From NCBI GenBank assembly GCA_026708115.1, contig JAPOVL010000045.1, positions 1 to 64,000 of the forward strand: a DNA stretch of 64,000 nucleotides, written 5' to 3'. The stretch comes from Chloroflexota bacterium (GTDB lineage: Bacteria; Chloroflexota; Anaerolineae; Aggregatilineales; Phototrophicaceae). The translations under genes and the position numbers were made by a program. Of the stretch, positions 12,460 through 21,272 are shown one piece after another. Position 1 is the stretch's first letter. Each line of letters begins with the position of its first letter. The notes under the pieces are model-generated. The model worked only from the letters and a program-made list of their open reading frames with translations. It had not been told where the DNA came from and searched no databases.

Positions 12460-13926
12460 TTGGCGCGGGTCAACGCTCTGCAAATCTGGATCGGTCGGGT
12501 CAAGAGCCGCCACTACTGGATGGCGGTGGGATTCGCCGTCGGCGCGCTGGCGACATTGATCGGCTTCGTGATCGCTCTTGCGGGGCCCTTCCTGGCGCTG
12601 GCAGCCATATTTGGCGTATTGGCGGGTCTATATGTCATCACCGATATCCGCGTCGCGCTCTACGCCATCATTGTGACATTGCTGCTGCTGCCGTTTGGCG
12701 TATTCCCGGTCAAGATCGCAATTACGCCCACGCTGCTGGATTTAGCCATGGGCGGATTCTTACTGGTTTATTTGCTGCAGTGGATGACTGGCCGGCGGGG
12801 AGGCCTGCGCCTGACGCCCGTGCATGCCTTGGTTGCTGTATACGTCATGTGGCTGATATTCACTTTTGCCCTGGGCTTGCGACATGCCATGCCCACGCCG
12901 GCAAATATCCGGCAGTTTGCGGAGACCCTGTTGAGCATCGGCATGGTTTTCATCCTCTCGGACCTGCTGCGCGATCCCAAGACGCTCAGGCGCCTGGTCT
13001 TGGTGATTGTGCTGGCGATCGGCTTGCAGGCGCTGATCGCCATCGCGCTCTTGGTCGCGCCCGATACCTTCGCCGAAGCCTTGTTGGTCCGGCTCTCGCG
13101 AATCGGCTATCCGGATGGCGGCGTCATCCGATACATCGAGGACAACCCAGCTTTCGGCGAAAGGGCCATCGGCACCTGGGTCGATCCCAACGCGCTGGGG
13201 GGCATCCTGGCGGCTGCGTCGCTCATCATTGCCCCTCAAATCGTCTCAAGAGCGCCGGTCATTTCAAAGCGATGGTTGACTTTGGCCATCTTTGGGGCTG
13301 TGACGCTGGCATTGTACTTGACCTCGTCGCGGGCATCGCTGCTGGCTTTGGCTTGCGGTCTGCTATTCATCGCGATAATTCGCTATCGCCGGATGCTGCC
13401 TGTTCTGCTCATCGGCGCGATCGCCTTTGTCCTGCTGCCTCAAACACAAGGTTACCTGGATCGATTGCTGCAGGCCTTCCAGGGCGCTGATTTGGCTACG
13501 CAGATGCGGATTGGCGAATGGACTGATTCGCTGACGCTAATCGGTCGCTACCCCCTGGTTGGCGTTGGCTTTACCGGAACACCTGAAATCGATATCTATA
13601 CCGATGTCGCCAACATGTACTTGATCATGGCAAACCAAATCGGGCTCACAGGCGTGGCGATCTTTCTGTCTGCCATGGCCGCCGTTTTTGCCTATGGCCA
13701 TGTGGCTTGGCGCCAGGCCAGGAAGCAGCCGGACTTGACGGCGATTCACCTTGGTTACCACGCCGCCCTGCTCACTGCGCTGGTCAATGCCGTTGCCGAC
13801 CTGTACTTTTTTCGACTCGACTTCCAGTCTTCAATTACTTGGTTCTGGCTCGTCGTCGCCCTGTGCCTGGCGAGTTCTCGACTGGTATTGGAACGGAACT
13901 CGGCAGCAATTAAACAGGCGGATTAA
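12460..13926 (+). CDS. O-antigen ligase / polymerase family membrane protein
   Basis: A 488-residue polytopic protein with around ten to twelve membrane segments and the Wzy_C-type core (LTSSRASLLALACGLL, then IGRYPLVGVGFTG). Members polymerise or ligate lipid-linked oligosaccharides on the outer face of the cytoplasmic membrane. It starts with TTG preceded by GGAGG inside the end of the previous gene, so the two are translated as a pair. With Rmd, Gmd and the two glycosyltransferases it makes a plausible surface-glycan locus. No flippase or chain-length regulator is seen in the window. Confidence 0.82.
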   Translation: MARVNALQIWIGRVKSRHYWMAVGFAVGALATLIGFVIALAGPFLALAAIFGVLAGLYVITDIRVALYAIIVTLLLLPFGVFPVKIAITPTLLDLAMGGFLLVYLLQWMTGRRGGLRLTPVHALVAVYVMWLIFTFALGLRHAMPTPANIRQFAETLLSIGMVFILSDLLRDPKTLRRLVLVIVLAIGLQALIAIALLVAPDTFAEALLVRLSRIGYPDGGVIRYIEDNPAFGERAIGTWVDPNALGGILAAASLIIAPQIVSRAPVISKRWLTLAIFGAVTLALYLTSSRASLLALACGLLFIAIIRYRRMLPVLLIGAIAFVLLPQTQGYLDRLLQAFQGADLATQMRIGEWTDSLTLIGRYPLVGVGFTGTPEIDIYTDVANMYLIMANQIGLTGVAIFLSAMAAVFAYGHVAWRQARKQPDLTAIHLGYHAALLTALVNAVADLYFFRLDFQSSITWFWLVVALCLASSRLVLERNSAAIKQAD

Positions 13927-14045
13927 GCAATCTGCCATTGCATTAAGCGGCCTGGTGCAATAAAATGCCGGACGACAATTGAATGATAGCTTTCCGCTTC
14001 GCGCAAATATTGTCGCGAGGCTGCGATCCGAGGAAAGGAACCTGC

Positions 14046-14363
14046 ATGAGAGACTATGAACTCACGTTCATTGTACGTACCCTCGCCACTGACGAAGAAG
14101 TCAACCAGGCCATTGATCAAGTCATAAGTTATATCGAACAGGGCAATAACGGCACTGTTAACAGCGTCGATCGCAAGCTCTTTGGGCGTCGGCGCCTTGC
14201 CTATGAAATTGACGGCCAGCGAGAGGGGCACTACGTCGTGGTGAAAGCCGCCATCAAGGCCGAACATATCCACGAATTGGAAACCGAACTCAAGCTCTTT
14301 GATCCGGTGCTGCGCTATTTGCTGGTCCGCGACGAGAGCAAAAAAGCGCCAGCGAAGCCGTAA
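14046..14363 (+). CDS. rpsF: Small ribosomal subunit protein bS6
   Basis: This 105-residue ribosomal protein begins MRDYELTFIVRTLATDEEV and contains the family segments FGRRRLAYEI, GHYVVVKAAI and a final DPVLRYLLVRDE. It binds 16S rRNA with bS18 on the platform of the small subunit. The ORF track starts at 13983, but the ATG at 14046 follows GAGGAAAGGA and gives the canonical N terminus. rpsR follows after 94 bp; no ssb gene lies between them, unlike the arrangement in many bacteria. Confidence 0.97.
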   Translation: MRDYELTFIVRTLATDEEVNQAIDQVISYIEQGNNGTVNSVDRKLFGRRRLAYEIDGQREGHYVVVKAAIKAEHIHELETELKLFDPVLRYLLVRDESKKAPAKP

Positions 14364-14457
14364 TAGCCATGACGGCTGAAGATCCGGTCTTGAGATCGTA
14401 GCGACCAAGGCTTGATCAAGCAATTGAAACGAAATGTAGCGAAAGAGACATAGAATT

Positions 14458-14778
14458 GTGAGCGAGCAGCCATCATTCAACAGAAGCGCAGGTAGTGGCG
14501 GTCGAGATCAGCAGCGACGCGGCGGTGGACCGCGGCGCGGCGGTTTTTCGCGCGGTCGGCCCAGGGGGAGACGGCGCCGGGGCAAGACCAGCTATTGCCC
14601 GAAAGGCAAGTGCTTCGACTACAAGGACCTGGACACCATTTCGCGCTATGTTAGCGAAAGCGGCAAAATCAAGCCGCGGCGCCAGACCGGCAATTGTTCG
14701 CGCTGCCAACGGGAGTTGGCGCGAGAGATAAAACGCGCTCGCCACCTGGCCTTGCTGCCTTATGTGGTGGCCGACTAG
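14458..14778 (+). CDS. rpsR: Small ribosomal subunit protein bS18, zinc-ribbon type
   Basis: A 106-residue bS18 with a long basic, glycine/arginine-rich N-terminal extension followed by the conserved core. YCPKGKC and CSRC provide four cysteines suitable for zinc binding. Next come [18 protein letters not shown] and the rRNA-binding [11 protein letters not shown] end. The start is a GTG at 14458 with a GAAAGAGA stretch upstream. It pairs with bS6 on the ribosome. Confidence 0.96.
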   Translation: MSEQPSFNRSAGSGGRDQQRRGGGPRRGGFSRGRPRGRRRRGKTSYCPKGKCFDYKDLDTISRYVSESGKIKPRRQTGNCSRCQRELAREIKRARHLALLPYVVAD

Positions 14779-14954
14779 CTGGCGGTTTGGAGCACGGAGC
14801 CGCTCGTCGCCCAAGCGGCGAAAAGGTTCCAGGAATGTCGCACTGGCGCAAGATAGTAAGCTGCTGGTCGCATGAGCGCCGCAGTTTACATGAACGGAGC
14901 AGCGCCAAGACGTCAATTGCCAAATGGACAGCAGCTTGAGGAGTTAGCACTGGA

Positions 14955-16283
14955 ATGTCGAAGAAGACACAGACGACGGGCGCGCCGAAGCGTCGGCGAC
15001 GCCGGGCGGCCGCTACAGCCGCCATCGACGGCGATGCCGCGCAAAACCGGGCCGATTCCGACTACAAGAGTCGAGCTGAAAGAGAAGAGCAACTGCAACG
15101 GCTCGCCATCCGTGTCGTCGCCGGCGTCGTCGCGATCCTTGCTGTTGTAGTTGCCATTGCTTTTGCGGTGGAGCAACTCTTCATCCCCAATCAAGCGGTC
15201 GCGGTCGTGAATGGCGAAAACATCACCGTGCGGCAGTTCCGCGAAGAGTACAACCTGGAACGCACCCGCTTGCGCCTGCAACTCAATCAGATCCAGAATG
15301 CCGGATTCGATTTGCAGCAGCTATCGCAGCAGGAGCCGTACAGAACCTGGATCAGCGAATTCAATGTCCCGGATCAGCTGGGACTGCGCGTGATCAACGA
15401 TATGGTGGACGATCGCCTGGTCGCTCAGGAAGCATCGGCCCGCAACATCACGGTCAGTGACGAAGCCGTAGAAAAGGAAATCCAGGATTTCTTTGGCTTC
15501 GACCCGACCGCAGTGGCATTGATCGGCGCAGATCCAACCGAAACGCCCGAACCGACCATCACGCCAACGCCCTTCGTTTCGCCGACGCCAACCGCCATTC
15601 CGACGATTACCCCCACGCCTACCCCGGGTGAAGCCGATGAGGCCGCGGCAGAAAGCGACCCAACCGTGACACCGCAGCCCACCGTTGTTGAAGCGACATT
15701 GAGCGCCGAGGAAGTGCGGGAAAACTTCCAGGAAAGCCAGCAGGACTATCGTTCGTTCCTGTCGATTAACGGTATCGCCGATGAAACGATCGAAGGCTTC
15801 TTCGAGCGCATGGCGTTGGAAGCGCTTTTGGCGGAGGACCTGGTTGGCGCGGATGGCATGCTGCTTTATGCTGACGTGCGGCATATTTTGGTTGAAACAG
15901 AAGAAGACGCCGAATCGGTCCTGGCGGCCTTGCGCGATGGCGAGTCCTTCGCCGATTTGGCGCGCGCGATATCCGTCGATCCGGGCAGCGGCGCGCGCGG
16001 CGGCGAGCTGGGTGAGACTTTTGTCGGCAATTATGTGCCGGAGTTCCGCCAAGCAATCGAAGAGGCCGAAATCGGAATACTTGCCGGGCCGGTTCAAAGT
16101 GAGTTCGGATATCATATATTGCAAGTCCGCAGCAAAGACGAGCGCGGCGGCGACGCGTATTCCGCCCAATTGGAGCGGGCGAAACAGCGGGAACTGGAGC
16201 TCTTTGTAGAGAACTTGCGCGAGCAAAAAGCCGACCAGTACCAGATACTTGACACCTGGTTGAATTACATACCTCGCAGCTAA
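14955..16283 (+). CDS. Membrane-anchored parvulin-type peptidyl-prolyl isomerase (SurA/PrsA-like)
   Basis: The protein has a basic cytoplasmic head (KRRRRR), one membrane segment near residues 55-75, a SurA-type N-terminal region and a Thr/Pro-rich linker of TPTP repeats around residues 195-230. A PpiC rotamase domain lies near 305-415 (RHILVETEEDAESV, GGELGETFVGNYVPEF, FGYHILQV). Such proteins help fold exported proteins outside the membrane. The extended Thr/Pro linker inside the chaperone region is unusual in placement. The start at 14955 gives the positive-inside topology. A terminator-like hairpin follows at 16328. Confidence 0.9.
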   Translation: MSKKTQTTGAPKRRRRRAAATAAIDGDAAQNRADSDYKSRAEREEQLQRLAIRVVAGVVAILAVVVAIAFAVEQLFIPNQAVAVVNGENITVRQFREEYNLERTRLRLQLNQIQNAGFDLQQLSQQEPYRTWISEFNVPDQLGLRVINDMVDDRLVAQEASARNITVSDEAVEKEIQDFFGFDPTAVALIGADPTETPEPTITPTPFVSPTPTAIPTITPTPTPGEADEAAAESDPTVTPQPTVVEATLSAEEVRENFQESQQDYRSFLSINGIADETIEGFFERMALEALLAEDLVGADGMLLYADVRHILVETEEDAESVLAALRDGESFADLARAISVDPGSGARGGELGETFVGNYVPEFRQAIEEAEIGILAGPVQSEFGYHILQVRSKDERGGDAYSAQLERAKQRELELFVENLREQKADQYQILDTWLNYIPRS

Positions 16284-16327
16284 GATTCGTCCAGTTCACA
16301 ACTCGACATTGTCTCCAACCGTATAAG

Positions 16328-16352
16328 GCAGAGGGTTAAGCCCTCTGCTTTT
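16328..16352 (+). terminator. Rho-independent terminator-like hairpin after the parvulin gene
   Basis: A perfect 8-bp stem, GCAGAGGG pairing with CCCTCTGC around a five-base loop (TTAAG), is followed directly by TTTT. It lies 45 bp past the parvulin stop and before the FHA operon, the expected place for transcription to end. Confidence 0.8.
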
Positions 16353-16413
16353 GCATTACCCGGGCCTGCGAGGCGAGCTATTGCTAAACCGGCGACTCGA
16401 CTATAATGCGAGC

Positions 16414-17193
16414 ATGGGAAACAAAGCGCTGGACAGACTGGAATCGCAACTGGAAGCCCTGATCGAAGGCGCGTTCGCGCGCATCTTCCAGAAGCATTTG
16501 AGCGCGCGAGACCTATCGATTTTAATTGGGCGCGCCATTGAAGATGCGGCAGCGACAAGCCAGGATGTGGATGGAAAACTCGTTGCGCCAGATAGTTACA
16601 GCATTCTATTGCATCCGAAGACCCGAGAGCAGTTCCTCAGCGAGTACCCGGATCTTGCCCGGCGTTTGGCGAGGCTAGTCGTCGAACTCACGCAGGAATC
16701 CGGCTATCACTTGAATTGCGAGCCAACTGTCTTCATCGAGGCCGACAATGATCTCGCCCTTCATCAGTTCAGGATTAGCGCTCGCCACGGCGAATTTGAG
16801 CGCTTCGAAACAACGAACATGTATCCTGTCGATAAAGCCGGCCCTGCAGCATACGAACGGGGGCTGATAAGGATTATCGGCGCGGCTGCCCCAATCGAGC
16901 TGAAAAAGCCGGTCACAAATATCGGACGAGACGATAACAATGACATTGTCGTCGATGACGCCTATGTCTCGAGGCATCACCTGCAACTGCGATGGCGACA
17001 TGGCGTTCATATCCTGTTTGATCTGGACAGCCGAGGCGGCACCTATGTCGACAACGTTTCTGTGCGAGAACATCAATTGGGGGATGGAGATATCATTCGC
17101 ATTGGCCGCAGCGAACTGGTATACAACCGGCGCGGCACGCGCCCCGACAAGGATGGCACTAGTCGCGAAATAAGGCAGGATCGTGAACACTGA
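16414..17193 (+). CDS. fhaA: DUF3662 and FHA domain protein (FhaA-like)
   Basis: A 259-residue protein. The N-terminal DUF3662 domain (residues 1 to about 120) reads ALDRLESQLEALIEGAFARI. The C-terminal FHA domain (about 165-245) has the phosphothreonine-binding pattern GRDDNNDI, SRHHLQL and DLDSRGGTYVDN. FHA domains bind phosphothreonine, so this is likely an adaptor for Ser/Thr-kinase signalling at the cell envelope. In Actinobacteria fhaA and fhaB precede rodA and pbpA; the same order occurs here with one insertion. I use the ATG at 16414 because upstream sequence includes the terminator. The stop overlaps the next gene by about 10 bp. Confidence 0.92.
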   Translation: MGNKALDRLESQLEALIEGAFARIFQKHLSARDLSILIGRAIEDAAATSQDVDGKLVAPDSYSILLHPKTREQFLSEYPDLARRLARLVVELTQESGYHLNCEPTVFIEADNDLALHQFRISARHGEFERFETTNMYPVDKAGPAAYERGLIRIIGAAAPIELKKPVTNIGRDDNNDIVVDDAYVSRHHLQLRWRHGVHILFDLDSRGGTYVDNVSVREHQLGDGDIIRIGRSELVYNRRGTRPDKDGTSREIRQDREH

Positions 17194-17638
17194 AGTCGCG
17201 GTATTCCTCTTGCGCCTGCTCAGCAGCTTGATTCTTGCGGGTTTTCTCCTGGCGCTGTTTTACATGATCTGGCGCAGTCTCGTTCAGATGACAGACAGCC
17301 TCGAAGCCGAAGGGACGCCTTATGCCAGACTGAGCGCCATTGGCGATGAGAATGGCGCGCATCGTCCCGAAATGAGTTTCGCTCTGCTGCCGGTCACGAC
17401 CCTGGGCAGATCATCGAGCAATGCCGTCGTCGTCGATGACGAATATGCCAGCGCCCTCCACGCCACAATTATCTTGGAAAACGGCCAATGGTGGATAGAA
17501 GACCGCGAGAGCCGCAATGGCACTCAGCTCAACGATCAGAGAATTCAGCAGCGTACTGCCCTGGCCGATGGCGACGAGATCCGTATTGGTCACCGCAGAT
17601 ACAGGCTGAATTTGACGAAACAGCGCGCTAGCTCGTAA
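17183..17638 (+). CDS. fhaB: Membrane-anchored FHA domain protein (FhaB-like)
   Basis: A 151-residue protein with an N-terminal membrane segment (residues 6-29, LLRLLSSLILAGFLLALFY) and a C-terminal FHA domain (about 72-140: TLGRSSSNAVVVDD, ALHATI, DRESRNGTQLND). It starts with GTG, preceded by AGGCAGGA, inside the end of fhaA. The topology places the FHA domain in the cytoplasm near the membrane, consistent with recruiting phosphorylated division or elongation proteins. The serine in the usual SxxH position appears as SALH. Confidence 0.92.
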   Translation: MNTEVAVFLLRLLSSLILAGFLLALFYMIWRSLVQMTDSLEAEGTPYARLSAIGDENGAHRPEMSFALLPVTTLGRSSSNAVVVDDEYASALHATIILENGQWWIEDRESRNGTQLNDQRIQQRTALADGDEIRIGHRRYRLNLTKQRASS

Positions 17639-17690
17639 GCGTCGCGATAGGTGGCTTGACGGGAAAGATCAAGCGAAAAGGAGTTCAGCA

Positions 17691-18578
17691 ATGGAACAGG
17701 TGAAGATCGCGGTTATTGGCGGGTCGGGGCTCTACAATATGCCAAACATTACAGATGTGGTCGGCGTCGAAGTAGATACGCCCTACGGCAATCCGAGCGG
17801 GACGATCAAGATCGGCAGCTTGAGCGGCAAACGCGTCGCTTTTCTGCCTCGTCACGGCGAGGGGCATGTGCTTTCGCCGGCGACCCTGCCCTATCGCGCG
17901 AACATTTTCGCTCTCAAAAAACTTGGCGCGCGCTTCATCATCGCGGTTAACGCTGTGGGCTCGTTACGTGAAGACTTTGCGCCGGGAGATATCATCACGC
18001 CCGACCAGATCGTTGACTATACGATTCACACGCGCTCCCGCTCTTTCTTCGAGTCAGGGGTGGTAGCGCACATATCGGTTGCGGAGCCGATGAGCGCTTA
18101 CTTGCGCGACGTTATCGCCGATGCCGTAGAAGCGGTCGGCGGCAAAGCGCATCGGCAGGGCGTCTTTTTGGTGGAGGATGGCCCGCGTTTTGCGACCCGC
18201 GCCGAGAGCCATCTGTTCCGGGCATGGGGTTGCGATCTCATCGGCATGACCAGCGCGCCGGAAGCGTTTCTAGCGCGCGAAGCGGAGATTGACTATGCTT
18301 CGCTGGCCCATGTCACGGACTACGACTGTTGGCGCGAAGAGGAAGAAGCGGTGACCTCGGACATGGTCATTCAGACGCTGTCAAGCAACATCGAGACTGT
18401 GAAGAAAGCGCTGGCGGCCGCGATCGCCAATATCGACGTGGATACGATAGTCCCGGCGCACAGCGCGCTCGACACGGCACTGGCAACAGCGCGCCCGGCG
18501 ATGGATAGGGAGATGATCGAGAAACTGCGTCCGATTTTGGCTCGCGTCTTGAAACTTGATGAAACCACAGAGCAATAG
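17691..18578 (+). CDS. mtnP: S-methyl-5'-thioadenosine phosphorylase
   Basis: Phosphorolytic cleavage of methylthioadenosine to adenine and methylthioribose-1-phosphate, the first step of methionine salvage. The 295-residue protein has the phosphate-binding IGGSGLYNM and PRHGEGH segments and NAVGSLRED. GMTSAPEAFLARE and the DYDCW signature separate MTA phosphorylases from purine nucleoside phosphorylases. It sits between fhaB and the rodA/ftsW gene and overlaps the latter by about 20 bp, so it is embedded in a cell-envelope operon without an obvious functional link. Confidence 0.95.
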   Translation: MEQVKIAVIGGSGLYNMPNITDVVGVEVDTPYGNPSGTIKIGSLSGKRVAFLPRHGEGHVLSPATLPYRANIFALKKLGARFIIAVNAVGSLREDFAPGDIITPDQIVDYTIHTRSRSFFESGVVAHISVAEPMSAYLRDVIADAVEAVGGKAHRQGVFLVEDGPRFATRAESHLFRAWGCDLIGMTSAPEAFLAREAEIDYASLAHVTDYDCWREEEEAVTSDMVIQTLSSNIETVKKALAAAIANIDVDTIVPAHSALDTALATARPAMDREMIEKLRPILARVLKLDETTEQ

Positions 18579-19854
18579 GCGAGAAAACAGCCTCTTTAGT
18601 CGAAGTCGACAGCAATGGCTGCTGCTTGCGCTGGCGGGGGCTTTCATTGCGACAAATAGCCTGGCCCTGGCGCTAAGCGGCAGTGCTGCGCAGAGTGATT
18701 GGAGCGGTCTGGCGCTCTGGATAAGCTGCGCGCTGGTTGGCGGGAAGATTTTGGATCATTATCTTCCGGATCGCGATCCCATTCTGTTTCCTGTCGTCAT
18801 GTTCTTAAGCGGTTGGGGCTTGCTGACGATCGCGCGCTTGGCGCCGCCTTTCGCGAATCGACAAGAGGTTTGGCTGCTAGTCTCAATCGGGGCGATGCTG
18901 CTGGTCGCAGTGTTTCCGCAGGCATTGCGCTGGATGCGTAAGTACCGCTATGTCATCCTGGCTGTCGCCCTGGCGCTCATGCTGGCCACGATCGCATTTG
19001 GCAGCAATCCCTCGGGTTTCGCCTTCGCGCCGCGGCTCTGGTTGCGCTTGGGCGGGTTCTATTTTCAGCCCTCCGAGATGATGAAAGTGGTCTTGGTCGC
19101 CTTCCTGGCGAGCTACCTGGGCGAAGGCGCAACGGCATACAGAATCGCCGACAAGGATGGCAGCGCCAAAGCGCACCTGCCGCGACTGCTGGGGCCGACG
19201 GCGCTAATTTCGGCACTATCAATTGTCATGCTCATCTGGCAGCGCGACCTTGGCGCGGCCATGCTGTTTTTCGCCGTATTCCTGCTCATGCTGTATTTGA
19301 CAAGCGGCGACTGGCGGGTGATCGCGGGTGGCGCGGCAATGGTGATTGTGGCCGGATTCGTCGCGTATCACTTGTTTGATGTCGTTCGGCTGCGCGTCGA
19401 TATCTGGCTGAATCCATGGCCCGAGGCGGATAGCCGCGCCTACCAGATCGTACAAAGCCTGATGGCTTTCAGTTCAGGCGGCGTATTTGGAACGGGCCTG
19501 GGCCAAGGCTCGCCGCTCTATGTGCCGGTGGTACACTCGGATTTCATATTTGCGGCGCTAGCCGAAGAGTGGGGCTTGCTCGGCGTCATCGGCGCAATAG
19601 GCTGCTTCGCGGTCTTGACGCTGCGCGGCTTGAGCATCGGGCTGCGGCATTCCACGAGCGCATTCCGCCGGCTATTCGCGATTGGCTTGTCCACGATGCT
19701 GGCCGTTCAAGCGCTCATGATCATGGGAGGCGTGCTCAAGCTGATCCCTTTAACAGGCGTTACGCTACCCTTCTTCAGTTACGGCGGCAGCTCCTTGCTG
19801 GTCAGCTTCGTTATGATCGGCATCCTGATTCGCCTGTCTTCCGAGGCGCGCTGA
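18559..19854 (+). CDS. RodA/FtsW/SpoVE-family lipid II polymerase
   Basis: A SEDS-family glycosyltransferase with about ten membrane segments. Family landmarks include RLGGFYFQPSEMMKVVLVAFLASY, LIWQRDLGAAMLFFAVF, the WLNPWPEA loop with its aspartate-rich neighbour, and FSYGGSSLLVSF near the C terminus. SEDS proteins polymerise lipid II into glycan strands and work with a cognate class B PBP, here encoded immediately downstream with an ATGA overlap. The ATG at 18559 (one codon after the track's TTG) lies inside the end of mtnP. RodA versus FtsW cannot be separated by eye. Confidence 0.94.
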   Translation: MKPQSNRRENSLFSRSRQQWLLLALAGAFIATNSLALALSGSAAQSDWSGLALWISCALVGGKILDHYLPDRDPILFPVVMFLSGWGLLTIARLAPPFANRQEVWLLVSIGAMLLVAVFPQALRWMRKYRYVILAVALALMLATIAFGSNPSGFAFAPRLWLRLGGFYFQPSEMMKVVLVAFLASYLGEGATAYRIADKDGSAKAHLPRLLGPTALISALSIVMLIWQRDLGAAMLFFAVFLLMLYLTSGDWRVIAGGAAMVIVAGFVAYHLFDVVRLRVDIWLNPWPEADSRAYQIVQSLMAFSSGGVFGTGLGQGSPLYVPVVHSDFIFAALAEEWGLLGVIGAIGCFAVLTLRGLSIGLRHSTSAFRRLFAIGLSTMLAVQALMIMGGVLKLIPLTGVTLPFFSYGGSSLLVSFVMIGILIRLSSEAR

Positions 19855-21272
19855 TGATTGCGCTGCCGGCAATCAAACGCTTGATGTTGGCGACGCTCTT
19901 GCTCTTCGCGGCGATAGCCCTGGCAGCAACTTATTGGGCGGTCGTGGGACGAGACGGCATATTGCTGCGGGACGACAACCCGCGGCTGATCGAGGCCCTT
20001 GCGCGGATTCATCGCGGCAGCATTTACGACCGTCAGGAACAGTTGCTGGTCGAGAGCGTGGCGACCGAGGGCGGCATGAGACGATCTTACCTGCGGCCGT
20101 CGACATACAGCCTGGTCGGCTATTACAGTTTGCGTTACGGCGCTTCCGGCGTCGAAGCTGCATCTTACGACGCGTTAGTCGGAAGCAAATCGACTGAAAC
20201 TTTGGAGAACTATTTCCTGCGCGAGATTCTCAATATGCCGCGAGAAGGCGCGGATCTGCGGCTGACACTCGCGGCCGATGTCCAGGACGCGCTCACGCTC
20301 GCCATGCGGGACTATCGAGGCGCGGCCGTCGTGATGGACTCGAAGAGCGGAGCGATTATGGCAATGGCCAGTTTGCCCGGTTACGATCCCAATACGCTCG
20401 ATGAGGACTGGGCAGACCTGGTTGCCGACGAGGGCAGGCCATTTTTCAACCGCGCCGTGCAAGGCCTGTATCAGCCGGGCAGCGCTTTGACAACGCTGTG
20501 GCTGGCACAGGCGATTCAGTCTGGTTACGACCTGTCAACACCATTCGTCGAGCCAGACGCGCCGGTTGAACTCGAGCCAGACTTGACTTTCAAGTGCTTG
20601 TTGCAACCGTCCAGCGAAGAAATCACCTTAATGGAAGCTTTCATTTCCGGATGCCCCGCTCCTTTCGTCAACTATCAGGCGACGCAGGCCGGGGACAGCT
20701 ACGCGAGGATCATCGAGACCTTTGCGCTGGCAGAACCGATTACCCTGGCGGGTTTCCCGATTCCGGGCGCCGGCGCTATAGCGGCGACCGATCGCGACGA
20801 GGCTGCGGAATCGGGCGCGTTGCGCCCGCGCGATGTGTTGGGACAAGGCGATCTGACTATGACTCCGCTGCAAATGGCCAGCATCATGTCCGCCATAGCA
20901 GGTGACGGCGCTGCGCCGACGCCCTATGTTTTGTCGGGGATTCGCCAGCCGGACGCGGAAATATGGGAGGAAGAGCAGCCAGGACAGAGCGCTCGCGTCA
21001 TGATGGCGCCCGACACCGCCGCAGGACTTCGCGCCGTGTTCCAGGAGGCCTGGCATAAGCTGCGAGCCGAATCCCGCCCTCCCGATCCCAGGGTCGGCGC
21101 CAACATCGCAGTGTCCCGATCCGGCGAAGAGACGCAGATTTGGCTGAATGGATTTGTGAGGCCCGACGAGAGACCGGCAGTTGCATTCGTCGCTGTGCTG
21201 GAAAACACAGACGATATTGAAGCGCTTGTCTCGGTGGGACAAAACCTAGCCCAAGCGATCTTGTCGCTGTAA
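19854..21272 (+). CDS. PBP-like transpeptidase-fold protein with degenerate active site
   Basis: A 472-residue protein with one N-terminal membrane span, a short linker domain (RIHRGSIYDRQEQLL) and a transpeptidase-fold domain (GAAVVMDSKSGAIMAMASLPGYDPN, NRAVQGLYQPGS, GQGDLTMTPLQMASIM). It is clearly related to PbpA/FtsI-type class B PBPs and is coupled to the SEDS gene. All three catalytic motifs look altered. The SxxK motif reads S210-A-L-T213, so the lysine is missing. The SxN region reads S265-G-C. The KTG triad region reads S421-R-S-G. The fold-bearing motifs are kept, so this is not simple decay. It may be a regulatory pseudoenzyme for the SEDS partner (inference). The track start at 19569 lies inside the upstream gene. 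Confidence 0.88.
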   Translation: MIALPAIKRLMLATLLLFAAIALAATYWAVVGRDGILLRDDNPRLIEALARIHRGSIYDRQEQLLVESVATEGGMRRSYLRPSTYSLVGYYSLRYGASGVEAASYDALVGSKSTETLENYFLREILNMPREGADLRLTLAADVQDALTLAMRDYRGAAVVMDSKSGAIMAMASLPGYDPNTLDEDWADLVADEGRPFFNRAVQGLYQPGSALTTLWLAQAIQSGYDLSTPFVEPDAPVELEPDLTFKCLLQPSSEEITLMEAFISGCPAPFVNYQATQAGDSYARIIETFALAEPITLAGFPIPGAGAIAATDRDEAAESGALRPRDVLGQGDLTMTPLQMASIMSAIAGDGAAPTPYVLSGIRQPDAEIWEEEQPGQSARVMMAPDTAAGLRAVFQEAWHKLRAESRPPDPRVGANIAVSRSGEETQIWLNGFVRPDERPAVAFVAVLENTDDIEALVSVGQNLAQAILSL

